DNA of 64,000 bases from JANMCE01 sp031410595 (lineage in GTDB: Bacteria; Actinomycetota; Acidimicrobiia; Acidimicrobiales; Ilumatobacteraceae). Shown one piece after another: positions 17,833 to 27,378 of the stretch (position 1 is its first letter; every line of letters starts with the position of its first letter). The position numbers and the translations under genes are program-made. Where the stretch lies: contig JANNZM010000012.1 in assembly GCA_031410595.1 (NCBI GenBank), positions 1-64,000 on the forward strand. The letters are read 5' to 3'. Below the pieces are notes generated by a model, which saw nothing but the letters and a program-made list of their open reading frames with translations, was not told the origin of the DNA and ran no database searches.

Positions 17833-19059
17833 TCACAGCGGCGAATACCGCCGCATATGCACGTTTTGAACCAATCCGAGCAGCGCAATAAACGCAATAG
17901 TGGACGATCCGCCCGACGACACCATGGGCAGTGGGATGCCGGTGACGGGCATCATGCCCATGTTCATCGCCACATTCTCGAACACATGCCACGCCAAAAG
18001 GGTGGCGGCTCCGACAGAGATGAGGGATCCCATGTGATCCGGCGCGATCTGAGCGATGCGAAGGCACCGCAGGATCAGCATCAGGTACAACAGAAGCAAC
18101 ACCCCCGAGCCAATCAGGCCGAACTGTTCGGCAATGGCGGAGAAGATGAAGTCCGTACGTTGCTCCGGGATGTCACCGCTACTGGTGTTGAACCCCTTTC
18201 CGAACCCCTTGCCGGTCGCCCGCCCGAGCGTGATGGCCTGCTTGGCGTAGTTCACCTGCTGAATCTGATCCTTGTTGCTGACCTTTGAAACGGTGCCGTC
18301 GGCGTTCAGTTTGGGGGTACCGTCGGCGTTCTTCAACTCGGTGACCTTGAGCGTCGGATGCAGGAACGTGGTGAGTCGATCCTTTTGATACGGCTTCAGT
18401 ACGGGGCTGTTGTAGACCACATAGGCACTGGCCAATGACAACACGCTGATCAGAATGATGTGCTTGACCGGAGCCTTGGCAACCAGCAGCACGCCCATCG
18501 TGATGGCTGCCAGCGTCGAGGCCGTGCCGAGGTCGGGCTGCGCAAGCACCAGCACCAACGGCAGTCCGAGAATCATCAGCGCTTTGATGAACCGGTCATA
18601 GGGCAGCTTCTGACCACGATCGTCCGAGCAGTAGGCCGCCAGCATGAACACCAGCGTTACCTTCGCCAACTCGGAGGGCTGCAGCTGAAATGCGCCGAGG
18701 TTGAACCAGGCCCGAGCACCGTTGACCTCGGCGCCAACCAGCCTCACAGCTATCAGGAGTGACGCGGTGCCGAAGTACAAGAAGATGGCGTAGGGACGCA
18801 GCTTTCGATAATCGACCGACATGATGGCCATCATCACGAGCGCTCCGATTGCGACCGCAATACCCTGCCGGTTGATGCCCGATTTCGGGTCGAGGCCCTT
18901 CGCTACCCGCTCACTCCAACCGGCGATAATGCCGATCCCGGCGAGAGCCGAGGTGATCAGCAACAGCACCCAGTCGATGTGCTTAAACGGCTCCGACGAA
19001 TCGGACCGACTTTTCGACTTCGACAACATCGAGGATGAGGTGCCGCTATCGAGCAGCAT
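17833..19059 (-). CDS. rodA: RodA, SEDS peptidoglycan glycosyltransferase
   Basis: SEDS-family glycosyltransferase/elongasome protein, 408 residues with about ten membrane segments. It polymerises lipid II for lateral wall growth with PBP2. The long extracellular loop, the conserved LQPSELAK segment and the C-terminal GIPLPMVSSGGSS motif are diagnostic. Position directly after mrdA, sharing one base (TGATG), and in one block with mreBCD identifies it as RodA rather than FtsW. A 40-residue insert between two membrane segments (about residues 230-270, LTTFLHPTLKV onwards) is somewhat longer than usual. Confidence 0.93.
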   Translation of the reverse strand: MLLDSGTSSSMLSKSKSRSDSSEPFKHIDWVLLLITSALAGIGIIAGWSERVAKGLDPKSGINRQGIAVAIGALVMMAIMSVDYRKLRPYAIFLYFGTASLLIAVRLVGAEVNGARAWFNLGAFQLQPSELAKVTLVFMLAAYCSDDRGQKLPYDRFIKALMILGLPLVLVLAQPDLGTASTLAAITMGVLLVAKAPVKHIILISVLSLASAYVVYNSPVLKPYQKDRLTTFLHPTLKVTELKNADGTPKLNADGTVSKVSNKDQIQQVNYAKQAITLGRATGKGFGKGFNTSSGDIPEQRTDFIFSAIAEQFGLIGSGVLLLLYLMLILRCLRIAQIAPDHMGSLISVGAATLLAWHVFENVAMNMGMMPVTGIPLPMVSSGGSSTIAFIALLGLVQNVHMRRYSPL

Positions 19060-21257
19060 CAGTGCTCCTTTCGTGACGAACCGACTTTGAACTGCACCTC
19101 AAGGCAACTGGCGTCAAAACCGGCGGGAATCGCCCACGAGCGAGGGGTCACGATTGATTTGTCGAGAGGTGCTACGGGCGGCAGCTCGGGGATGTTCTTC
19201 TCATCCATCAGCGCGGTCCAAATGCATCGAACCAACGGTGCCGAAGCCTGTCCGCCGAAGCCGGCCTTTGGAAGGATGGACGCCACTGCGTACTTTGGTT
19301 CCTCACCTTTCGGGCCACCGAAACTGGCGAAGAGGGAGGTGTCGTTTCCGTCGGTGGCGTCGCCCGTCTGGGCAGTACCCGTTTTGCCCCAGATGGGGAA
19401 TTCGTCAAACGCCCAGTCCTTGAACGTATCGCCGGCCGTGGACGGTTGGAATTGGGTACCGAACGTTCCCCCGCTCAGCACGCCGCGCAGGCCCTTCTTG
19501 ATCGGCTCCACCATTTCGTCCGACAGGATCACCTGGTTCAGCTTCTCGGGTTCGACATCTTTCACCTTCTTCGCGTTTTTGACATCGGCTAAGCCGAAGG
19601 TGAGGTCGGGTGTCCCCGCTTCGTAGATCGCCTTCACAATACGGGGCTTCCACACGGTGCCACCGTTGGCAAACGAGGCATAGCCGTTGGCCAGCTGGAG
19701 TGGCGTGATGCCGAGCAGACCCTGTCCGATGGCAAGGTTGACATTGTCACCCGTGAAGTACTTCGAGCCCTCGAACTTGCCAATAAGGCCTTTCTTGGCA
19801 AGCGCCTTCTTGACTTCGGCATCGGGGATGAGCCCGGAGGCCTCGCCCGGCAACGCAATGCCAAGGCGCGAACCGAAGCCGAAGCTGCGCAGCTCGCTTT
19901 GCAGCGCGTTCGACCCTACCGGCGTATCGAGCCAGAGTGAGGCGCCAAGCGTATAGAAGTACTGGTCGCTCGAAACGGCAAGGGCATCAGAGAGGTTGAT
20001 GCTGCCGTAGACCGCTCCACCGGCGTTCTTGAGATCGCAGGGAGTCGGCTCGCCAACCTTGCAGTCGGGCATCGTCCACTGGCCGGTGTCCTCAAACTTG
20101 TTGCTCGGATCGAGGATGCCGTTTCTGATAGCTGCAATTGAGGTGAACAGCTTCATTGTGGAGCCGATAGCGAACTGGGTGGAGATCGATCGATCGACGA
20201 GGGGGGCGCCGTTGTTCGGGATTGCAACCTTCTGACCGGTGTCGTCGATGCCATCGTGTGAGCCAAACAGAGTATCGAGCGTTTTACCGTCGGTCTTGCC
20301 GTCATACCATCGGTTGTCAAAGCTCGGATACGACGCAAGTGCCACAACGTCTCCGGTCGTGGTGAGAACCGAGACAGCTCCCTCGGGTGCTTCAAACAGC
20401 GGACCGGCCGGCCCGACCGAGCCATCAATGAGACTCTTCTTACCGGGCGGCCGCTCAGTGCGGCGCTTCACCATCTCGGCGTTCAGGATCTGCTCGGCGT
20501 ACTGCTGCTTCTTGATGTCGATGGTGAGTTGCACGTCGTAGCCGGGTTCGGGGTCGATCTGGTCGAGCACGCGGACGACACGGTTGTTCGAGTCGATTTC
20601 CACACGACGCGAGCCGGGCTTGCCCCGCAGCTCTTTTTCGAAGCTCTTTTCGATGCCGTAGATGCCGACAAGATCGTTGGGCGCATACCCGTTCTCTTTC
20701 GAATAGGTACTTTCCGACCCTTTCTGAATCTTGCCCATGTAACCCACAATGGCGCTGGCTACCGGCGAATAGCGATACGAACGCTGGCCCGAATCGACGA
20801 CGTCAACTCCCGGGTAACCAACGATGCGCTCCCGCAGGAAAATCGCCATCGTCTCCGGTACGTCATCAGCCAGGGGTAGTGGCAACAGCGGGTCATACAG
20901 CACGTCTTTGTAACGAGCCTCCATTTCGGCCACGGTCTTGTTCAACGGGCCCGAAAGTGAGAGAAAGACATCGAAGCGCTTCTTTTCGTTGCGAATACCG
21001 TTCCGATCGATGACCACCGACAGGCCCTGGCGATTGTCGGCCAGCACCCGGCCCTTTTCGTCAAGAATCCGGCCGCGGGTCGGCGGAAGCGGAACGGTCC
21101 GGATGCGAGTGTTGGCCACTTTGGTTTCGAGGCCTGGTTCAGCGGCGACCTGCAAAAACCACAAGCGGCTGAAGAGCGCGGCGAAAAGACCGATGACGGT
21201 CACGCCCAGGATACTGAGCCTTATCCCACTCGTTTCTGCGCGCATGCTGTTACCCAT
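19059..21257 (-). CDS. mrdA: Penicillin-binding protein 2 (elongasome transpeptidase)
   Basis: Class B penicillin-binding protein, 732 residues, the transpeptidase partner of RodA. One N-terminal membrane anchor (about 12-34) precedes the pedestal domain with the R-G-x-I-L-D motif, then the catalytic domain: nucleophile motif S366-T-M-K369, S429-S-D as the SxN equivalent, and K625-T-G. The second motif has Asp instead of Asn, which occurs in PBP2-type enzymes. An in-frame ATG at 21245 is an alternative start. Gene order mreB-mreC-mreD-mrdA-rodA is the classical rod-shape operon. Confidence 0.92.
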   Translation of the reverse strand: MGNSMRAETSGIRLSILGVTVIGLFAALFSRLWFLQVAAEPGLETKVANTRIRTVPLPPTRGRILDEKGRVLADNRQGLSVVIDRNGIRNEKKRFDVFLSLSGPLNKTVAEMEARYKDVLYDPLLPLPLADDVPETMAIFLRERIVGYPGVDVVDSGQRSYRYSPVASAIVGYMGKIQKGSESTYSKENGYAPNDLVGIYGIEKSFEKELRGKPGSRRVEIDSNNRVVRVLDQIDPEPGYDVQLTIDIKKQQYAEQILNAEMVKRRTERPPGKKSLIDGSVGPAGPLFEAPEGAVSVLTTTGDVVALASYPSFDNRWYDGKTDGKTLDTLFGSHDGIDDTGQKVAIPNNGAPLVDRSISTQFAIGSTMKLFTSIAAIRNGILDPSNKFEDTGQWTMPDCKVGEPTPCDLKNAGGAVYGSINLSDALAVSSDQYFYTLGASLWLDTPVGSNALQSELRSFGFGSRLGIALPGEASGLIPDAEVKKALAKKGLIGKFEGSKYFTGDNVNLAIGQGLLGITPLQLANGYASFANGGTVWKPRIVKAIYEAGTPDLTFGLADVKNAKKVKDVEPEKLNQVILSDEMVEPIKKGLRGVLSGGTFGTQFQPSTAGDTFKDWAFDEFPIWGKTGTAQTGDATDGNDTSLFASFGGPKGEEPKYAVASILPKAGFGGQASAPLVRCIWTALMDEKNIPELPPVAPLDKSIVTPRSWAIPAGFDASCLEVQFKVGSSRKEH

Positions 21258-21307
21258 TCTGCCCCGTGGAGACGCCGCCGCAACATCATGGGGACCGTTT
21301 GACGCCG

Positions 21308-21823
21308 TTAGAACCGGGCCCGATCAGCACCCATCATGGCCCATCTGACCGCACGCTTTGCAACCGGCCCCAACAGCGCCCCGACCGCAGCGGTCACGAT
21401 CATGGCCGCGAAGAGGTCGCGAGAGAACGCCTCGCCCCGACCGAAAATTGCTGCGACGACCCCTTCGGCGAGCACCGCGAGAGCAGCTCCCCCGGCCGCG
21501 ATCATCGGGACCAGGAAGCGAACATTGCCGATCGGTTCGTCGGGAAGCAGACCAACGGCGAATGCCGCCAACCCGTACGCGAGACCCTTGATGCCGAACG
21601 GCGTTGCGATCAGCAGATCGAAACCGATGCCGAACATGAACCCGGCTCGAGCACCTCGTCGAGGGCCGGCGATGAGCCCGGTGACGGCGGCCAAGACCGC
21701 CACGATATCCACCAAGCCGCCGAAGGGGCGCACCTCCGAAAGGAACGAGGTCTGCACCCCCAGGACCGTGAGCAGCACAAGGGTCATGCGCAGCAGCGAA
21801 CTCTCCGCCAGACTCTCAAGCAT
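21308..21823 (-). CDS. mreD: Rod shape-determining protein MreD
   Basis: MreD, 171 residues with about five hydrophobic segments and little else, as usual for this poorly conserved membrane component of the elongasome. The call rests on size, topology and position between mreC (3 bp upstream) and mrdA (50 bp downstream). A GARAGFMFGIGFDLL segment fits the family's central motif. Confidence 0.85.
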   Translation of the reverse strand: MLESLAESSLLRMTLVLLTVLGVQTSFLSEVRPFGGLVDIVAVLAAVTGLIAGPRRGARAGFMFGIGFDLLIATPFGIKGLAYGLAAFAVGLLPDEPIGNVRFLVPMIAAGGAALAVLAEGVVAAIFGRGEAFSRDLFAAMIVTAAVGALLGPVAKRAVRWAMMGADRARF

Positions 21824-21826
21824 CGG

Positions 21827-22936
21827 TCACGTCGACGGCGGAGATGATGTCACCGGGGCCGCAGGCACAGTGGTGGGCGCGGTGGGACTGGGAGACGGCG
21901 GCCGACGGGCAGGGTTGTAGAGGACGATGGTGACAAGCCCGAGACGATCAATGTCGGCGACCGGGTCGACCACAACCTCCAGCTGACTTGAGCCCTTCTT
22001 CGCCGATACCGACTTCACGCGGCCGACCGGGATGCACGGCGGCGCCAGGCTCGAGTCATTCCCTGCGGTCACCACCGGGTCACCGACCCGCACGTTCTGC
22101 ACCCCGCGCAGAAAGTCGATAGTGATGGGCTTGCCGCGTCCGTTGCCATGGAGGTCTCCGAGCTCGGTGGCGACAAGGGTGGTGGTGGTCGTCGTGGCCG
22201 GGACAGTCGTAGTGGGAGCGACGGTAGTGGTTGGTTCAGCGTTGCTATCGCCCTCGGCTGGTGCCGTCGTTGTGGACCCTTCACCAGGAACCGTTGTCGT
22301 GGTAGTGACAATGCCGCCGCCCGCCTGCGCTGATGCGTCGAGTATCTCCTGGGGAGTCTTACTGGCGTTGGCCGTGCCGAGGATGTTCACCGAAAAGTGC
22401 ACCGTCGGGTCATAGAGCAACTGAACGAACGCATGCGTCGAGGACTTCTGCCCGACGCGGCCCACGAGACCAGCTGGTGTCACGGCGGGCATGCCGGTCA
22501 CAAGTCCGTCGTCTTCGCCCTTGTTGATTTCGACCGACGACTCATAGTTGGTAGCCGGGCGACCCACCACCTCGGCCAGCTTCTTGGGAATGGCCGAGCA
22601 AGGCAGCAGACCGAACTGGGCCCGAAGCTCGTTGAGCTCCTTTACCTGCGTCTCGGCCTCGATAGATACCCCTTCGTTGCGGGAGACCTGATCTTTCAGG
22701 GCCAGGTAGTCCTGGCGGAGTTTGTCGTAGTCACGTACGCCGTGCCACACGTTCTCGAACGGGTGGAACACCTTGCCGAAGGTGTCTCGCACGGGTGAGA
22801 ACCAGTCTCGGCTGGTGCTGCGGGCGCCCTCAAGGGTCGAGTTACCGCGGACCGAAACGGTAATGAGCGTGACGGACAGCAGGATGAGGACGAACACGAC
22901 GCGTCCGCGCGATGCGCCGCGAATTGGGAGAGGCAT
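21827..22936 (-). CDS. mreC: MreC with threonine-rich insert
   Basis: MreC, 369 residues, the extracytoplasmic elongasome scaffold. One membrane anchor (about 12-28), a coiled coil (about 70-108) and the beta-domain beginning around 118 (AEVVGRPATNYESSVEINKG) are typical. Between two beta-domain strands lies an insert at residues 211-253 in which 20 of 43 residues are threonine, mixed with Pro and Val, which is not part of the core fold. A short Pro/Thr/Ser-rich tail ends the protein. It follows mreB by 23 bp and precedes mreD by 3 bp. Confidence 0.9.
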   Translation of the reverse strand: MPLPIRGASRGRVVFVLILLSVTLITVSVRGNSTLEGARSTSRDWFSPVRDTFGKVFHPFENVWHGVRDYDKLRQDYLALKDQVSRNEGVSIEAETQVKELNELRAQFGLLPCSAIPKKLAEVVGRPATNYESSVEINKGEDDGLVTGMPAVTPAGLVGRVGQKSSTHAFVQLLYDPTVHFSVNILGTANASKTPQEILDASAQAGGGIVTTTTTVPGEGSTTTAPAEGDSNAEPTTTVAPTTTVPATTTTTTLVATELGDLHGNGRGKPITIDFLRGVQNVRVGDPVVTAGNDSSLAPPCIPVGRVKSVSAKKGSSQLEVVVDPVADIDRLGLVTIVLYNPARRPPSPSPTAPTTVPAAPVTSSPPST

Positions 22937-22959
22937 GACGTACCTGGAGCGAGCCGGAC

Positions 22960-23997
22960 TCAGGCGTCCGGGAAGGACGTCTGGAAGAGGCCCGCCTTGG
23001 TAAGCGCGTCGATATTCTCGAGCGCCATGCCCGAACCGACGACAACCGACAGCAGCGGGTTGTCGGCGATGTGAATGGGCATGCCGGTCTCATGACGGAG
23101 ACGGTCGGCCAGGCCCCGCAACAGTGCTCCCCCACCGGTGACCATGATGCCCTGCTCCATAATGTCGGCGGCCAGTTCGGGAGGCGTGCGATCGAGCGTT
23201 GCCTTGACGGCATCGATGATGGCCGAAATCGGCTCCTCGAGTGCCTCCCGAATTTCTTCCGACGTGACCGTGATGGTCTTCGGTAGACCCGACACCAGAT
23301 CTCGGCCTCGAATCTCGGCCATGAGTTCATCTTCGAGCGGCCAGGCCGACCCCATGGCCACCTTCAACTCTTCGCATGACTGCTCGCCCAGTGCGACGGA
23401 GTATTCCTTCTTGATGTAGCTCATGACGGCTTCGTCGAGCTCATCACCGGCCACGCGCACGCTTTGACTGACCACAATGCCGCCGAGCGAAATGACGGCA
23501 ACTTCGGTGGTGCCACCACCGATGTCGACGATCATGTTGCCGGCCGGATCTTGCACGGGCAGGCCCGCACCGATGGCCGCAGCCATCGGTTCTTCAATGA
23601 TGTAGGCGGGCTTGCGGGCACCCGCAAACTCAGCCGCATCACGCACGGCGCGACGCTCAACCGGCGTGATACCGGCGGGAACGCAGATGACCATGCGCGG
23701 CTTGGCGAACTTGCTGCGGTGCACCTTTTGAATGAAGAAGCGCAGCATCTTTTCGCAGATCTCAAAGTCGGCAATGACGCCGTCTTTCAGCGGTCGGATG
23801 GCCTGGATGTGACCAGGGGTTCGACCCATCATACGCTTGGCCTCAAGACCGACAGCGAGGGGCTTGCCGTCGCGGACGTTGACGGCAACGACCGACGGTT
23901 CGTTCAGAATGATACCCTGCCCGCGCGCGTAGATAAGGGTGTTCGCCGTACCTAGATCGACTGCGAGGTCGCGAGAGAGTCCGAAATTACCAGCCAT
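22960..23997 (-). CDS. mreB: MreB actin-like cytoskeletal ATPase
   Basis: MreB, 345 residues, the actin-like filament protein that positions wall synthesis. Actin-fold motifs are clear: phosphate 1 region AVDLGTANTLIY, phosphate 2 region IVDIGGGTTEVAVISLGG, and the adenosine-binding GIMVTGGGALLRGL. It heads the mre-mrd-rod operon. Its presence implies a rod-shaped cell at some stage. Only a weak GAAGGG precedes the ATG by 10 nt. Confidence 0.97.
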   Translation of the reverse strand: MAGNFGLSRDLAVDLGTANTLIYARGQGIILNEPSVVAVNVRDGKPLAVGLEAKRMMGRTPGHIQAIRPLKDGVIADFEICEKMLRFFIQKVHRSKFAKPRMVICVPAGITPVERRAVRDAAEFAGARKPAYIIEEPMAAAIGAGLPVQDPAGNMIVDIGGGTTEVAVISLGGIVVSQSVRVAGDELDEAVMSYIKKEYSVALGEQSCEELKVAMGSAWPLEDELMAEIRGRDLVSGLPKTITVTSEEIREALEEPISAIIDAVKATLDRTPPELAADIMEQGIMVTGGGALLRGLADRLRHETGMPIHIADNPLLSVVVGSGMALENIDALTKAGLFQTSFPDA

Positions 23998-24070
23998 GAG
24001 AATTGTGCCCTTCGTGCGGCAGGGTCGGGGCCAACGTTAGCGGACGTGGATCCCCGCAGATCCGCACGCC

Positions 24071-24487
24071 CTATTTGGCGAGCTTGGGGAAGAAGATCTT
24101 GATTTCGCGCGCTGCTGACTCCGGACCGTCAGAGCCATGTACCTGGTTCTCAGTGAAGAGCGTACCGAAGTCACCACGGATGGTTCCAGGGGCAGCGGCC
24201 ATGGGGTTGGTGGCACCCATCATGGTGCGAACGGCAGACCAGGTGTCCTTCGGGCCTTCGAGCACCATCGTGATGACTGGGCTGCGGCTCATGAAGGCAA
24301 CCAGTTCGGCGTAGAAGCCCTTGCCCTTGTGTTCGGCGTAGTGCCGGGCGAGGATCTTCTCATCGAGCTGGCGGTATTCCAGACCGACGATGTTCAGACC
24401 CTTCTTTTCGAAACGGGCGATGATCTCGCCTACGATCCCACGCTCAACAGCGTCGGGCTTGATGATGACAAAAGTACGGTCGGCCAT
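24071..24487 (-). CDS. ndk: Nucleoside diphosphate kinase
   Basis: Nucleoside diphosphate kinase, 138 residues, balancing NTP pools through a phosphohistidine. The start MADRTFVIIKPDAVERG and the active-site H-G-S-D of NQVHGSDGPESA are diagnostic. A longer open frame runs upstream to 24643, but those codons come from the intergenic repeat and do not resemble Ndk; TACGGT lies 6 nt before ATG 24487, fitting leaderless expression. Confidence 0.97.
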   Translation of the reverse strand: MADRTFVIIKPDAVERGIVGEIIARFEKKGLNIVGLEYRQLDEKILARHYAEHKGKGFYAELVAFMSRSPVITMVLEGPKDTWSAVRTMMGATNPMAAAPGTIRGDFGTLFTENQVHGSDGPESAAREIKIFFPKLAK

Positions 24488-24550
24488 AACGGGACCGTAG
24501 GTTAGGGGTTTCGGGGTCCACCCGAACAATCGCGCGCACCGACCAGCGGC

Positions 24551-24623
24551 ATTGTTTGAGCGAAGCGAGTCCGAGAGTAGGGAGCGGCGCTGAGCGAAAA
24601 GGAGCGGTAGCGACCAAGCGAAG
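24551..24623 (+). repeat. Intergenic repeat, copy 2
   Basis: 24551-24575 is identical to the reverse complement of 10083-10107 (25 of 25). Further along, 24600-24623 matches the reverse complement of 25980-26002 with one inserted A. The element is rich in GCGAAGCGAG-type words and lies just beyond the folC stop. Confidence 0.7.
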
Positions 24624-24654
24624 CCACTCAGATAGCGAGCCAACCGAGGCAGTG

Positions 24655-25950
24655 TTACGGCAAGGCCTTCTGTAGATGCGGGCGGGCTTCGCCCACGAGA
24701 TAGAGGCTGCCGGTCACCAGAATGGCGTCATCGCTGCGGGCGTTCAGCAGAGCGCGATCGCAGGCTCGATCAACGCGTTCCACTACTTCCACCTTGTCGC
24801 ATCCAAGCCGGCGGGCGGCATCGGCCGTGTCCTTGGCAGGAACGGCGCGAGCGCTCGGTGGGGTGCAGCAGATGACCCGATCAGCCTCGTCGGCACGCAA
24901 CGCGGCGAGCATCGCCGACGGATCCTGGCTGCTCAGAAAGCCGACCACCATGATGCGTTGTCCGGCCGGATCGAAATCCTCGGCGAACACCGCCGCGCAG
25001 GCATCAGCACCGTGCGGATTGTGGGCTCCGTCGATGATGACGAGTGGTTGGTGTCCGAGCACTTCGAAGCGGCCCGGCCAACGCACGCTCGCGAAGCCCT
25101 CGTTGAGTACGTCGTCCTGAACGGGTGCTTCGAAAAAGGCTTCTACTGCCGCCAGGGCCAGAGCGGCATTGTCACCCTGGTGCTGACCGTGCAGCGGGAT
25201 GAACACATCGCTGTAGGCCGCATAGGGTGTGCGGAAATCGCAGAGGCGGCCGCCGAGCGCCAGTTCGTTCTGCACACACGCGAAGTCGATGTCTCGCTCG
25301 ATGACTTTCTCGGCGCCCTCTGCCTTGAAGATGGCTGCAAGCTCGGGTGTTGTTTCACCGAGTACCAATGTGCTGCCAGGTTTGATGATGCCGGCCTTTT
25401 CGCGCGCGATGTCGAGCAGGGTCGGGCCTGCGAACTGGGCGTGATCCATGCCGACGTTGGTAACCACCGCAACCCGCGCGTCAACGACGTTGGTGGCGTC
25501 CCAACGGCCGAGCATGCCGACCTCGATGACGGCCACGTCAACGGCGACATCGGCGAACCAGCGGAAAGCGGAGGCCGTCACCAGCTCAAAAAACGTCGGG
25601 CTGACGCCGGCCAGCACTTCGATATCGGCAATGGCCGCAACCTGATCGGCAAAGTCTTGATCTTCTATGGACTCGCCGTTCAAACACATCCGCTCGTTGA
25701 TGCGTTCGAGGTGCGGGCTGGTCATGGTGCCGACGGTGAGTCCGTGGGCAACCAACAGCCGCGAGATCATCTGCGCTGTCGAGCCCTTCCCGTTGGTACC
25801 GGTGATATGAATAACCGGGTAGGCCAACTGCGGGTCACCGAGGTATGCCATAAGCCGCTGCATGTTCTCTAACGACGGAGACTCGATACGCCCGGTCTTT
25901 TCGTAGTTCGTATGCGCGTCGATATAAGCGAGAGCTTCCGAGTACTCCAT
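24655..25950 (-). CDS. folC: Folylpolyglutamate/dihydrofolate synthase
   Basis: FolC, 431 residues, a Mur-ligase-fold enzyme that adds glutamate to dihydropteroate and/or folates. The ATP-binding loop ITGTNGKGS (about residue 48-56), the magnesium-binding region and the C-terminal VIDGAHNPHG motif are present. The usual partner valS is not upstream; clpX ends 127 bp before the start. TAGGCT 9 nt before the ATG may be its -10 box. Two inverted copies of an intergenic repeat flank the gene. Confidence 0.95.
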   Translation of the reverse strand: MEYSEALAYIDAHTNYEKTGRIESPSLENMQRLMAYLGDPQLAYPVIHITGTNGKGSTAQMISRLLVAHGLTVGTMTSPHLERINERMCLNGESIEDQDFADQVAAIADIEVLAGVSPTFFELVTASAFRWFADVAVDVAVIEVGMLGRWDATNVVDARVAVVTNVGMDHAQFAGPTLLDIAREKAGIIKPGSTLVLGETTPELAAIFKAEGAEKVIERDIDFACVQNELALGGRLCDFRTPYAAYSDVFIPLHGQHQGDNAALALAAVEAFFEAPVQDDVLNEGFASVRWPGRFEVLGHQPLVIIDGAHNPHGADACAAVFAEDFDPAGQRIMVVGFLSSQDPSAMLAALRADEADRVICCTPPSARAVPAKDTADAARRLGCDKVEVVERVDRACDRALLNARSDDAILVTGSLYLVGEARPHLQKALP

Positions 25951-25979
25951 GGTGTGCTCAGCCTAGGGCTCTGCCGCTA

Positions 25980-26002
25980 CTTCGCTGGTCGCTACCGCTC
26001 CT
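25980..26002 (-). repeat. Intergenic repeat, copy 3 (inverted, other flank of folC)
   Basis: Reverse complement matches 24600-24623 except for one indel, so the two copies flank folC as inverted repeats. The surrounding 25960-26040 is full of GCTCGGC/CGCTGTCGC words of the same type. It lies between clpX and folC. Confidence 0.6.
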
Positions 26003-26077
26003 GGCGCTCATTCTCGCTGTCGCTCGGCAATCGTGTGAGCGCGTCACAGTGGCCGGCGGCCACGGCACTGCTTCTCG

Positions 26078-27364
26078 TTATGATGCAGCGCGACGGGGGC
26101 GGGTGACTCGGCCGATTTCACGCGGGATCAGCGTGGGGTTGGCCTTGGTACGCACGGTGTCGCCGTCGATGACGCACTTGGAGATGTCGGTGCGGCCGGG
26201 CAGGTCGTACATGATGCCCAGCAACACTTCTTCGAGGATGGCGCGCAGACCGCGGGCACCGGTGCCGCGCAGCAAGGCCAGATCGGCAATGGCTTCCAAG
26301 GCATCGCCGGTGAAGTCGAGCTCGACATCTTCGAACTCGAAGAACTTCTGGTACTGCTTGACCAGGGCGTTCTTTGGCTCGACCAGGATCTTAATGAGCG
26401 CTTCCTGATCGAGGTTTTGCACTGCCGCTATGACGGGTAGACGGCCGACGAACTCGGGGATGAGACCGAACTTGAGCAGGTCTTCGGGCAGCACTTCGGC
26501 GAAGAGCTGGCCGGTGTTGCGATCCTGCTTGGAACGGATCTGGGCGGCGAAGCCGACGCCCTTGTGACCGACCCGGTTCTCGATGATCTTTTCGAGACCC
26601 GCGAACGCGCCACCGCAGATGAACAAAATGTTGGTGGTGTCGATCTGGATGAACTCTTGGTGCGGATGCTTGCGGCCACCCTGCGGCGGTACCGATGCCG
26701 TGGTGCCTTCGAGGATCTTCAAGAGCGCCTGCTGCACACCTTCGCCCGACACATCGCGGGAGATCGACGGGTTCTCGCTCTTGCGAGCGATCTTGTCGAT
26801 TTCATCGATGTAGATGATGCCGCTCTCGGCCTTCTTCACGTCGTAGTCAGCCGCCTGAATGAGCTTCAGCAGGATGTTCTCGACGTCTTCACCGACATAG
26901 CCGGCCTCTGTCAACGCGGTGGCGTCGGCAACCGCGAATGGAACGTTCAGCATGCGGGCCAGCGTTTGCGCAAGGTGGGTCTTACCGCAGCCGGTGGGGC
27001 CGAGCAGCATGATGTTGCTCTTGGCCAGTTCGACATCGTCGTGACGGCCGGGGCCGGCGTTGGCGTTCTGGTATTGGATGCGCTTGTAGTGGTTATAGAC
27101 CGCAACCGACAGCACCCGCTTGGCACCATCCTGGCCGACGACGTAATCGTTCAGGAACGAGAAAATCTCGCGAGGTTTCGGAAGCTCATCGAACTTGAGG
27201 TCGGAGGTTTCCGACAGCTCCTCTTCGATGATCTCGTTGCATAAATCAATACATTCGTCGCAAATGTAGACGCCAGGTCCGGCGATGAGCTTCTTGACCT
27301 GCTTCTGAGATTTTCCGCAAAAGCTGCACTTGAGCAGCTCACCAGTGTCCCCGAATTTCGCCAT
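26078..27364 (-). CDS. clpX: ATP-dependent protease ATPase subunit ClpX
   Basis: ClpX unfoldase, 428 residues, which feeds tagged substrates to ClpP. The N-terminal zinc-binding domain has C13, C16, C35 and C38; the AAA+ core has Walker A GPTGCGKT at 122-129, Walker B IIYIDEIDKI and the RKHPHQEFI region. A purine-rich GGGAG precedes the ATG by 10 nt. It starts 15 bp after the clpP stop, in the order tig-clpP-clpX common in bacteria. Confidence 0.97.
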   Translation of the reverse strand: MAKFGDTGELLKCSFCGKSQKQVKKLIAGPGVYICDECIDLCNEIIEEELSETSDLKFDELPKPREIFSFLNDYVVGQDGAKRVLSVAVYNHYKRIQYQNANAGPGRHDDVELAKSNIMLLGPTGCGKTHLAQTLARMLNVPFAVADATALTEAGYVGEDVENILLKLIQAADYDVKKAESGIIYIDEIDKIARKSENPSISRDVSGEGVQQALLKILEGTTASVPPQGGRKHPHQEFIQIDTTNILFICGGAFAGLEKIIENRVGHKGVGFAAQIRSKQDRNTGQLFAEVLPEDLLKFGLIPEFVGRLPVIAAVQNLDQEALIKILVEPKNALVKQYQKFFEFEDVELDFTGDALEAIADLALLRGTGARGLRAILEEVLLGIMYDLPGRTDISKCVIDGDTVRTKANPTLIPREIGRVTRPRRAAS

Positions 27365-27378
27365 GTTGCGCCGTCTCC

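Noticed and set aside
24676..25872. 398-codon open frame antisense to folC
   Set aside because: Mirror frame of a strongly conserved gene in high-GC DNA; its translation has no family features.
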